Source: Chrysochromulina tobinii
Lineage: Eukaryota > Haptophyta > Prymnesiales > Chrysochromulinaceae
Reading direction: 5' to 3'
Length of the DNA: 43,482 nucleotides
NCBI GenBank assembly: GCA_001275005.1
Contig: JWZX01003312.1
Span: 1-43,482, forward strand
Below, piece after piece: positions 1 through 7,950 of this stretch. Under the pieces are notes generated by a model. It had not been told where the DNA came from, ran no database searches, and was given only the letters and a program-made list of their open reading frames with translations. A program made the translations under genes and the position numbers. Each line of letters opens with the position of its first letter. Within the stretch, counting starts at the first letter, position 1.

Positions 1-1555
1 GCCGCCATCGCCATTGCCTCCCCCCCCTTCCCCTTCGCCGCCGCCGCCGAGTGCACGCCGACTTATGCAGGTCGAAACTACCTCTTTGCCGCCGCCGAGT
101 GCACGCCGACTCATGCAGGTCGAAACTACCTCTTTGCCGCCGCCGAGTGCACGCCGACTCATGCAGGTCGAAAATACCCAGCTTGACATGACTAGAGTCA
201 CGACAGTTCGGCTGCCACGCCACCCTGGCGGAGGTCATTGTACCTACGACTACCAGTGCGGCACTACTTCGCGGGGCGTGGCGGTTGTCGGTCGCTGTAT
301 GAACAACCGCTGCACCTGTCCGATGCCATGGGCCGGATCGGCATGCAAGGAGACATCGCGCTGTGCAATGTGGTCCAGCACGACCAGCTGGTTGTACAAC
401 GTCTGCGAACTGGATCCGGATGCAAGCACCGACGACTTCGCGGTCTGCCACTGCAGAGTGGCGGGATCGTTTGACGTGGCAATCGTTGAGCAGAGGACAG
501 ATCCTCCCTTGGATACAACCGAACTCTTGCCGCCGGAGCAGAACCTCTCCTTGCAAGGGACGTGGTACGGCTCGCTCGCGATCTTTATGATCTTTGTGAC
601 GGGAGTACTCGTCGCATCGGCCATTGTCTTCCTCGCCCTCCGGCACGCCGCGAGCCGCAAAGGGCAGAGCATCCTCGAGTACACCCGCGAGAAGAGCAAC
701 AACGCGCGTGAGGGCTTGCGCAAGCTGCTCAACAATGCGCGTGAGGGCTTGCGCAAGCTGCTCAAGAATGCGCGTGAGGGCTTGCGCAAGCTGCTCAGCA
801 GGGCGCGCGAGGCCCTTCGCGAGCTGCGCAACAGCCTGCGCGAGCGGGCTTCCTCGCCACTGCGCGTGCTCGCAGTTCAGCCGAAATGGGATAAGATGGT
901 AAGGCCATCGGATGCAACGGCCGAGCCCGCAGACACGAGCACGGTGGTTTTCGCCCTCACTCACGTCATGGATGAAGCCGAGCGCCTGAAGCGCGAGGCC
1001 CTCGCTATGCGCTTGCACTTTAAGATCAATCGCGAAGCGGCACGCCAGATGTACACCACTGATGCGACTGAAGCTGATTTAGAGGAGGATGGTGTCAGGA
1101 CTCGGCTGGAAGGCCCGATGCCGAGTCCTGACGTCGAGGATGGCGTCAGGAATCGGATCGAGGCCCCGATGCCGAGTCCTGAGAGGGCTCGTACGGAAGT
1201 GCTGCAGAAGATGAACCCTTACGACGAGGATGGCGTCCGGGCTGGGATGGACGCCCCGAAGAGCTCAGTTGGGGGAGCGGATAAAGTTCCGGTCTTCGAT
1301 GTGAAAAAGCCGGTCATCCCCAGGGCGCCTGGCATCTCCAGCGATACGGGTAACTGGAAGGCACTACAAGCTTCGGCACTAGGCGCGCCAGGCGGGCAGG
1401 AGCTGCGCTTGGCAGAGCTCAAGGCAGCTGTGCGTCTCCAAATGCAAGAGCTGCGCTCCCGCCTGCAAGTGAGAGAGGCGATGGAGAACCCTACGTCCTA
1501 CCGGGCGACGATCCCCTCGATAAAAAGTGCATTTGAAGATCCCCAGCCTTTATAG
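1..1555 (+). CDS. Ser/Pro-rich, EGF-like single-pass membrane protein, 5' partial
   Basis: The reading frame is open to the left window edge (first full codon at base 2), so the true start lies upstream; at least 517 residues are visible, ending in TAG at 1553-1555. Numbering from base 14, the order is: a Ser/Pro-rich stretch; a 16-residue unit SARRLMQVETTSLPPP in three copies; a Cys-rich segment around residues 74-120 with an EGF-like pattern (GHCxxDxQC, GRCMNNRCTCPMPWAGSAC); a second Cys cluster; and one transmembrane helix at about 185-208. The cytosolic side carries 11-residue basic amphipathic repeats (NNAREGLRKLL) and an acidic EDGVR repeat tail. A type I surface protein with an extensin-like ectodomain is inferred. 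No enzyme motif is seen. The next gene on the same strand also encodes a Pro-rich membrane protein, but the two tails show no obvious similarity. Confidence 0.75.
   Translation, partial: PPSPLPPPPSPSPPPPSARRLMQVETTSLPPPSARRLMQVETTSLPPPSARRLMQVENTQLDMTRVTTVRLPRHPGGGHCTYDYQCGTTSRGVAVVGRCMNNRCTCPMPWAGSACKETSRCAMWSSTTSWLYNVCELDPDASTDDFAVCHCRVAGSFDVAIVEQRTDPPLDTTELLPPEQNLSLQGTWYGSLAIFMIFVTGVLVASAIVFLALRHAASRKGQSILEYTREKSNNAREGLRKLLNNAREGLRKLLKNAREGLRKLLSRAREALRELRNSLRERASSPLRVLAVQPKWDKMVRPSDATAEPADTSTVVFALTHVMDEAERLKREALAMRLHFKINREAARQMYTTDATEADLEEDGVRTRLEGPMPSPDVEDGVRNRIEAPMPSPERARTEVLQKMNPYDEDGVRAGMDAPKSSVGGADKVPVFDVKKPVIPRAPGISSDTGNWKALQASALGAPGGQELRLAELKAAVRLQMQELRSRLQVREAMENPTSYRATIPSIKSAFEDPQPL
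49..192 (+). repeat. 48-bp tandem repeat, three copies, in frame
   Basis: Copies start at 49, 97 and 145; the third diverges at its end. Each encodes 16 residues. Each unit contains ATGCAG followed by GTCGAAA, so the blocks 71-118 and 119-166 begin with GT, end with AG and are followed by GT again. They are multiples of three without stops, so they could be read as coding repeats or as tiny in-frame introns. Confidence 0.8.
698..829 (+). repeat. 33-bp tandem repeat (NNAREGLRKLL), three copies plus one degenerate
   Basis: Units at 698-730, 731-763 and 764-796 are nearly identical; 797-829 is a diverged fourth copy (SRAREALRELR). They encode a basic amphipathic helix just inside the membrane segment of the first gene. 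Confidence 0.8.
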
Positions 1556-1821
1556 TGGTCGCGAGAGACCAGAGGGGGTTTCGAGCGCGCGAAGAGATGT
1601 CCCATGCCATACCCAGGTAAGGTTGTACTCTTTCGATTCCGCCGTGGATTCGGAGCGTTCAGGTTGCATGTACATGTTCTCGGGCCGAATCAAACTGCAA
1701 TCTGCATGCATTGCAATCTTCCAAGTTCCTTTATCCAAACTTGATAAACCTACCGAAACACGATCTCGTCTGCACACACTCACCAACTCACACACCATCA
1801 TTTTAGCAACAAGCGCGTCAC

Positions 1822-3213
1822 ATGCAGGGTTTCATTCACATCCTGCTACTCACCGTGCCGACAATTACACGCCCGCCTTCGCCGCCGTCACCACCTCCGC
1901 CATCTCCACCACTCCCATCTCCTCCACCACCATCTCCACCGCCGCCATCTCCGCCGCCACCTTCTCCACCTCCACCCTCTCCGCCACCGCCCTCCCCTCC
2001 GCTGCCGTCGCCACCACCGCCGTCACCACCGCCCCCGACGCCCCCCCCTCCGCCCTCACCAGCTCCTCCACCTCCGTCACCATCTCCGAGACCATCACTG
2101 CCCCCGCCTCCGCTTCCGCCTCCACCTCCGGTTCCCTTCTCAGCCATGCTGGTTGAGGCGATGATTCTCGTGCCAAGCCGGACATTTGGTTCTTACTACT
2201 TGGTCCCTATCGTGAACGAGCTGCGAGTTCGCGTGGCGCAGGTACTGCAGATCTGGATGGTGCTCGTGTCGACCTCCCTCGATGTTCCCGATGACGCCAC
2301 CGTGCGCATCTGCATCCACATCCTCTGTGACAATCCATCGGACGGAATGACCACGATGCAAGGGCTGTCGCAGCTGCTCGCCAACCCAAGCCAAAGCCTG
2401 AATTCTGAGATGATCGATGTGCTGCGATTCTCACCGACGCCCGCACTGCGCCTGGTAGCTCTCTCTCCACCGCCACCGAGCCCAAGGCCGCCCCCGCCGA
2501 CGGCGCCACCCCCAACGCCATCTCCGATGCTCATCTACTTCTACACTCTCGTCGGCGTCACGGTCGCACTCATGCTCACGACGGCGCTCTTCTTTCGCCT
2601 CTACCTGCGCCATCGCAAGCTAGCGCGCCGCCTAGCGCGGGTCGGACCTGTGGGGTCTGTGCCCGTCCAGGTTGGACGGGTCGTGCAGCAGCACCCCCCG
2701 CAGCCTCCTGCGCCGCAGCAGCACCCCCCTCAAATCGGCATGATCCGTAGCGGGTATAGAGCGATCCTTGGCGGCTGCGGCAGCACGAGGCGCGTCGCTG
2801 CCATGCCCATCGCTACCGAAGACAGAAGCCGCTCGCTTGCCCTCCCAACAAGAGCTCCCGTGGTCGAGCACGTCTTTGTGTCGAACACCGAGCCGCGGAC
2901 CGCGGTCTTGCTGGAGCAGATGCAGGAGTCGTTCCGCAACCCGGAATCTGAAGAAGCTTCTGACGACTCCGCCAATGAGGCCTGGGCCGAGGGACAGCAC
3001 GACCTGGTCGTACAGGCTCCGGAGGATCTGGCAATTCTGGCGGCGACCACTGGGGAAGCTGTCTCAGTTCCCGCGGCCACGACGGCCGTCCTCGAGGAGC
3101 TTGATGCAGTTGGCCAGGCTCCTGTTTTCCCCGCCCGGGGCGTAATGTACCAGGATCTGGTCCCGGAGATGGATTGGCGCAGCGAGTCCGGGTTGGGTCA
3201 GGGAGCGTCATGA
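1822..3213 (+). CDS. Ser/Pro-rich (extensin/pherophorin-like) single-pass membrane protein
   Basis: 463 residues from ATG at 1822. A short hydrophobic N-terminus (MQGFIHILLLTVPTIT) could be a weak signal peptide. Residues about 17-105 are SPPPP/PPSPP repeats typical of hydroxyproline-rich wall glycoproteins. Then comes a globular segment of about 110 residues with two nearby cysteines (RICIHILCDN), a second Pro-rich linker, a transmembrane helix at about 235-257 (IYFYTLVGVTVALMLTTALF), a basic stop-transfer (RLYLRHRKLARRLAR) and an acidic cytosolic tail of about 200 residues. The order ectodomain, Pro-rich stalk, helix, tail resembles pherophorin-type algal surface proteins, but I cannot assign the globular part to a family. 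An overlapping frame (1527-2156) is low-complexity shadow. No intron is needed. Confidence 0.7.
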   Translation: MQGFIHILLLTVPTITRPPSPPSPPPPSPPLPSPPPPSPPPPSPPPPSPPPPSPPPPSPPLPSPPPPSPPPPTPPPPPSPAPPPPSPSPRPSLPPPPLPPPPPVPFSAMLVEAMILVPSRTFGSYYLVPIVNELRVRVAQVLQIWMVLVSTSLDVPDDATVRICIHILCDNPSDGMTTMQGLSQLLANPSQSLNSEMIDVLRFSPTPALRLVALSPPPPSPRPPPPTAPPPTPSPMLIYFYTLVGVTVALMLTTALFFRLYLRHRKLARRLARVGPVGSVPVQVGRVVQQHPPQPPAPQQHPPQIGMIRSGYRAILGGCGSTRRVAAMPIATEDRSRSLALPTRAPVVEHVFVSNTEPRTAVLLEQMQESFRNPESEEASDDSANEAWAEGQHDLVVQAPEDLAILAATTGEAVSVPAATTAVLEELDAVGQAPVFPARGVMYQDLVPEMDWRSESGLGQGAS

Positions 3214-3541
3214 AAAACGAAGCTAGTGCAGAAAATGAGACGCTCTCTCGCGCTCATTTATCTACGTACACGCTGTGGGTCCCTAGATATGACTCCCTCC
3301 AGTGAACCTCCAGCTTTACTGTTACAGTTCTCAGTTTCGGCCGCGCCTCGTTTACGCGTTTGACCGAGCGAGTGTAAGCGAGTGCGGAGGTCGGGAGACA
3401 ACTACGCTCGGATCTCCGGTAGAGCTCAGCAACCCCTCGTAACTCCCTCGTTCTGATGGATCTCCGTGCCCAGGCACCTGAAATACATGTTGTAGCCGTA
3501 GCATGCATTCGTATGTACAGTGAACTCTGCACATTTGCCAA
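3214..3541. other. Intergenic gap between the Ser/Pro-rich and filamin-repeat genes
   Basis: 328 bp, less GC-rich than the coding DNA on either side. No convincing ORF, RNA gene or repeat. It must hold the 3' end of one gene and the promoter of the next, but I see no recognisable core promoter or polyadenylation motif. Confidence 0.5.
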
Positions 3542-6500
3542 ATGTTTTGGTGGTTGGCATTTCTGATGGCTCCTCGAAAGCCGTCTTCGAAGGCACTAGC
3601 AGCTGAGGTTGTGCCCGTCATCATTGACGAGCCGCAGCTACAGGTACTGCCAGTCGCCAGTGACGATCGCCCCACGGTCGTGGAGAAATGCCGCCTGAAG
3701 GGCAAGTGTTTCGAGGAGCAGGTGACGGTGAGAAGCGAAGCGTCCTATGTAATTGAGGCCTGCAACGAGGATGGCGTCCAGCGCCCAGTGGGTGGCGACC
3801 CTTTCTTCGTGTACATTCGTGGACCGTCCATGATTCGTGCGAGGGTCACCGATAACAACGATGGGACGTACCTTGTGCAGTGGAAGCCGTCCACATCAGG
3901 CACGTACACAGTTGCCGTCTCGCTCCTCGGCGTGAACTTGCCCGGCTCGCCGGCTACGGTTCACGTGACCACGACGAAACCCTGTCCGATGAAGACGGTC
4001 GTGCGCGGTGAGCACCTTCATCACGCAGTCTCGCGCCAGCAACACAACTTCGACGTCCTCTTCAAGGATAAGTTGGGGAAAGTGGCACATGCGGTCGACC
4101 TCGACGTGTTCGTCGAGCCGCTCCCGCCAAACAGCCCGCGCTTCCGCCTTCACGAGACCTTGGTCGCCGCCAAAGAGGCCGCGGCCGCCGCCGTGGTTGC
4201 GACCCCCGCGCCCAAGGCCAAGAAGACCAAAGCGACAGGCGCTACAAAAGGTAAGGACGCGCAGCTCAAGGCGCAGCAGGAGCGCGAGAAGGAGGAAGCC
4301 GAGCAGGCTGAGAAGGAGTTGGAGGAGAAGCTCGTACGCGAGCGCAATGCAAACAAAAGAAACAAGAGACCTTCCAAAGAGTTCCCGCCCATGCCAGCCC
4401 TTCTCAATCTAGAGAAGCTGAGCAGTGGCGGTGGCGGCACCCCGCGCCGTGAGTACTCGGCCCAACGCGAGGCCGATCGGCAGGGCAGTTCCCGCACCGG
4501 CACGGCGCGAAGTGCTCGCCCGGACCGACGACCAGAGAAGCAGGTCACGGTGCGCCATCGGATGATGCGCGTGAAGGTGGGCGACAAGCCGTTGCTCGTG
4601 CGCGCTGAGGCACACAAGGGATCGGAGGAGGTAGGGCGCCTGTTGCCGGGGCAGGTGGTCACAATCATCGAGGAGCAGATCGACGAGGATGGGGAGGTGC
4701 GCGCATGCATCTCGCTCGATTCGATCGGCGATGCGGTTGACGACGCGGCCGCCTCCTACCGCTCGGAAGTCCCCGACGCTCACTACGACGCCGCGCTCGG
4801 CACGCTCACGACGACGCCCAATCCGTCGCATCGAGGGGTAGGGACCGTCCGTCCACTCGCGCCGCGCATCGGGATGGGCATGCTCAGCTCGGCTGCAGCC
4901 TCGCTCGGCCTCGGCGGGAAGCTCCTTGGCGCCGTGGACCCCGCCCTTGGCGCCAAGGACCCCGCCCTCACGGCCCCCACCGTCGCCATACGCAGCTCCG
5001 ACGGTGCGAATGCCGCGCCGGAGTCCGCCGTGGTGAGCGCGGGGGTGCCGACGGCGGCCGTTTTCGTGGACGCGTCAGACACCGCGCGGTCCCGAGAGGC
5101 CGCCAGCGAAGAGGGCGCCGATTTTCGCAGAGGCAGCAGCAGCAATAGGAGCCGACCCTCCAATCAAAACGCATCGTTCGTGCCGGTGAGTGGCGCCAAG
5201 GCGCGTGCGCCTAGCGCCGCCCAGCCCAGCGCAGCACGCACGACGGGATGGGTGACGCTAGTCAAGAACGGCCAGAAGCTCGTCTCGTCCCGTGTGCAGC
5301 TCGGCCCCGGCTCCCGCCGGCAGTACATGCAGCAATGGGCTCGTCGTAAGGCGAATGACCGCGCGATGTCCGCGCCCGTCGGCGCCGACGGGCGCCCAAC
5401 CGAGGCGCCCGCCGTGTTCAAGAATATGCCCACCCGCAACGAGATCGAGGCAGATCCATCGGGGATCGCGTTTGCCTTTGGGGGAGTCGAGCCCGGTACA
5501 CTGCATGCACGTGGCCAGTTGCTCGAGGTGCACAAGGCCGCGTACTCGGTCGGGCGTGCCGGCCAATACCTGCTGCACGTGCGCATGCGCCAAGCGGCGT
5601 GCTCCCTGCCAGGCTCGCCCTTTGTACTCACGGTCGTACCGGCAGGCGCGTATGCGAAATCCTCCAAGCTCCCTTCCCATCCGCTGAGTGGGATGGTGGG
5701 TACGGCGGAGAAGGACGGGTGCGAGTGCGAGCTGAAGACGTCGGATAAGATGGGGAATCCCTGCATCCTTGGCGGTGCCAAGGTCGAGATTCTCATCGTC
5801 GAGAAGGCGGGCGACCCGAACGGCCGCACCAAGCCCTCCAAGCCCGCCAAGGGCGGATCAGACCTTGCAGTGGGCTCGACCGAGGCACGCGAGAAGGCCA
5901 TCAACACTGTGGTGGTGGACAGGGGCGATGGCACGTACACGTTGCGCTGGACCTCGAAATTCTCGGGCACCTTCCGCACGCGCGTCGTGATCGACGGCGA
6001 GGACGTCGTCGGATCACCTACCATCTTCAAGCTCATCTCGTCCACACCGGACCTTACCAAGACCGTGCTCACCAGTGAGGGGCTCAAGAGCGCCATGGCG
6101 GGCCGCCCCTCGACGGTGCAGATCGCCTTCGTCGACCAGTTCCTCAACACGGCCTCCCCTAACTCAAAGTTCCAATTCGGCATCGCTCTCGTGCCGCGCC
6201 ATGGTGGCGAGCGTGATAAGGTGGCCAAGGTGCCCGAGCATAAGTTCCAAGGGTCGTGGACGGGCGGCGCGACGGGCATCTTTGAGCTCCAGTACGTGCC
6301 CACGCAGGCGGGCCAGGCGGATCTGCACGTGTGGTGCATCCCCGAGGGAAAGGGCGAGCGGCTCGCCCTTCCGGGCTCACCCTTCCATCTGCACATTGCC
6401 GAGGGCCCCGCGAGCGCCGTCGCATCGGTCGTCGAGGGCTGGACGAAGGTCATGAAGGACGATAAGAATGAAAAGTTCGCCAAGGACAAGAATGCGGACC

Positions 6501-7603
6501 TGTCAGTGCTGTATACGTCGGACACAATCTCCATCCGGCCGCTAATCTATGATGAGTTTGGGAACGGCGCCGCGCTGCCCGAGGATGCGCTTGTCATCGT
6601 GCACGACCTGCCGTCCGGCGTGAAGCATCCCCTAGGGTTCACTCAGACAACCAAGGGCGGTCTGACGACGTACGACATCCGGCACGACCTGACGAATGCA
6701 GGCGAACACGCGGTGCATATCTTGCTTCATGGGAAGCCCATCCGTGGTTCCCCCGTCACGTTCAGCGTCCAGCCGAGCAAGCCGGACCCGGGCTTTTGCA
6801 AGATCCTCTCTCCCGACGACACGACGTTCTGGACAAACCGCAGCTACTGCTTCACTCTGAAGACGTACGACCGCTTCGGCAATGAGTGCAAGCTGGGCGG
6901 TCTGGCCATCTCGAATCGTCTCGCGCTCGTCAAGCAGAATGCGCGCGATCAGACGTCCCTCGTCCCCTCGAACCATAAGCTCTCGTGGGACGATAACCAG
7001 GACGGCACGTATGAGATCCTCGTCATCCTCAACATCCCGTGCACGGTCCGGCTCATTGTCAACGTGGATAAGAACATGCAGGCTGGCATGGGCGAGCTGC
7101 CGGCGGTCTCGCTCGCGTTCCTCGACTCAAACACGGCCACCGAGGAGAACAACCCCGAGAAGAAGCTTACGCCGGCAGCCAAGAAGGCCTCGCTCACGAG
7201 GTCTAACACGAAAACACTGTCCACCAGCGCCGTTACGGGCGAATCAGCCACAGGCAGCATTGGCAGCGAGGTCACGGACGAGAACGAAGAGCGCCCTTCC
7301 CCCCAGCAGGGCTCGCCCACGGGCTCGCCCTCGGCGCAGCGGCGCACTATAGCGAGCAGCAACGGCACCAGCGAGAAGCGGCAGGGCGAGGCGGCGCTGG
7401 CCGAAGATGTGCCGTCCTTCAATAACTGGCTTGCTGGCCTTGTCGATGGCAGTGAGACAATCGCCGACAGACCTCCCTCGCCACCACCGTTCACGTCGAG
7501 CACGGGCAGCACCAGGAAGCTGGTCCAGGAAGCAAACATCACACCGCGCAATACCGCAGAGCTCGAGCAGTGGCGCCGTAAGCAGGCGTTGCAAGCCAAG
7601 TGA
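3542..7603 (+). CDS. Filamin-repeat (ABP280-type) protein with SH3b-like insert
   Basis: 1353 residues without introns. ATG 3542 opens the ORF; ATG 3566 (MAPRKPSSKA) is an equally good start and would remove a short hydrophobic leader. About six filamin-type Ig repeats can be recognised by their signatures DNNDGTYLVQW / GDGTYTLRW and the terminal GSP (LPGSPATVHV, LPGSPFVLTV, VVGSPTIFKL, LPGSPFHLHI, IRGSPVTFSV). The second repeat starts near residue 147 but its last strands (AGQYLLHVRM...LPGSPFVLTV) come only at about 675-700. The roughly 470 residues between hold a charged Lys/Glu coil, an SH3b-like segment (VKVGDKPLLVRAEAHKGSEE, split from GWVTLVKNGQKLV) and Ser-rich linkers. There is no calponin-homology actin-binding domain, unlike animal filamins. 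The C-terminus is Ser/Pro-rich and probably disordered. A cytosolic scaffold role is inferred. Confidence 0.85.
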   Translation: MFWWLAFLMAPRKPSSKALAAEVVPVIIDEPQLQVLPVASDDRPTVVEKCRLKGKCFEEQVTVRSEASYVIEACNEDGVQRPVGGDPFFVYIRGPSMIRARVTDNNDGTYLVQWKPSTSGTYTVAVSLLGVNLPGSPATVHVTTTKPCPMKTVVRGEHLHHAVSRQQHNFDVLFKDKLGKVAHAVDLDVFVEPLPPNSPRFRLHETLVAAKEAAAAAVVATPAPKAKKTKATGATKGKDAQLKAQQEREKEEAEQAEKELEEKLVRERNANKRNKRPSKEFPPMPALLNLEKLSSGGGGTPRREYSAQREADRQGSSRTGTARSARPDRRPEKQVTVRHRMMRVKVGDKPLLVRAEAHKGSEEVGRLLPGQVVTIIEEQIDEDGEVRACISLDSIGDAVDDAAASYRSEVPDAHYDAALGTLTTTPNPSHRGVGTVRPLAPRIGMGMLSSAAASLGLGGKLLGAVDPALGAKDPALTAPTVAIRSSDGANAAPESAVVSAGVPTAAVFVDASDTARSREAASEEGADFRRGSSSNRSRPSNQNASFVPVSGAKARAPSAAQPSAARTTGWVTLVKNGQKLVSSRVQLGPGSRRQYMQQWARRKANDRAMSAPVGADGRPTEAPAVFKNMPTRNEIEADPSGIAFAFGGVEPGTLHARGQLLEVHKAAYSVGRAGQYLLHVRMRQAACSLPGSPFVLTVVPAGAYAKSSKLPSHPLSGMVGTAEKDGCECELKTSDKMGNPCILGGAKVEILIVEKAGDPNGRTKPSKPAKGGSDLAVGSTEAREKAINTVVVDRGDGTYTLRWTSKFSGTFRTRVVIDGEDVVGSPTIFKLISSTPDLTKTVLTSEGLKSAMAGRPSTVQIAFVDQFLNTASPNSKFQFGIALVPRHGGERDKVAKVPEHKFQGSWTGGATGIFELQYVPTQAGQADLHVWCIPEGKGERLALPGSPFHLHIAEGPASAVASVVEGWTKVMKDDKNEKFAKDKNADLSVLYTSDTISIRPLIYDEFGNGAALPEDALVIVHDLPSGVKHPLGFTQTTKGGLTTYDIRHDLTNAGEHAVHILLHGKPIRGSPVTFSVQPSKPDPGFCKILSPDDTTFWTNRSYCFTLKTYDRFGNECKLGGLAISNRLALVKQNARDQTSLVPSNHKLSWDDNQDGTYEILVILNIPCTVRLIVNVDKNMQAGMGELPAVSLAFLDSNTATEENNPEKKLTPAAKKASLTRSNTKTLSTSAVTGESATGSIGSEVTDENEERPSPQQGSPTGSPSAQRRTIASSNGTSEKRQGEAALAEDVPSFNNWLAGLVDGSETIADRPPSPPPFTSSTGSTRKLVQEANITPRNTAELEQWRRKQALQAK

Positions 7604-7950
7604 AAATGTTACTGCTTCAGTAACGACTAACTCGTGTCCACACCGCGTCGTGTCACAAAGATGGTACATGTAGTGTACATGTACAAGCTGAAAGCAGCCA
7701 CTTACTACGCAGCCACTTACTACTAAAAACACAGTGCTGCTGATGCTGTTCAACACAACGCGCAAAACCTCCGGACTCCATACAGGGGCCCGCTATCGCA
7801 TGGACGCAGCGCGACGCTGCTACGCGCTCAACACAGCTCCGAAAGTTGACTCGCCTTACCGGTACCGTACTGCGGCGTTGGACGTCCCGGCCGAGAGGAG
7901 GAGGTGGTGCGCTGCGCGCCCCGGCACTCGAGGCCACCACCATATATTAA
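7604..7950. other. Intergenic gap with short repeats
   Basis: 347 bp with no convincing gene. It holds a GTACATGTA inverted-repeat cluster at about 7664-7684 and a 15-bp perfect tandem duplication (GCAGCCACTTACTAC) at 7694-7723. The AT-rich CATATATTAA lies directly before the next ATG (7941-7950), too close to act as a TATA box for a transcript starting upstream of that ATG. Confidence 0.5.

Noticed and set aside
1527-2156. 209-codon frame overlapping the Ser/Pro-rich gene
   Set aside because: Its Thr/Ser/Ala tail is the frame-shifted reading of SPPPP codons; the upstream part shows nothing.
5164-6534. 456-codon minus-strand frame
   Set aside because: Antisense to the filamin-repeat gene, which has clear domain signatures; this frame has none.
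7941-7950. TATA-like CATATATTAA before the PLOD/GT61 start codon
   Set aside because: It touches the ATG, so a TATA-driven transcript would start inside the ORF and lose the signal segment.
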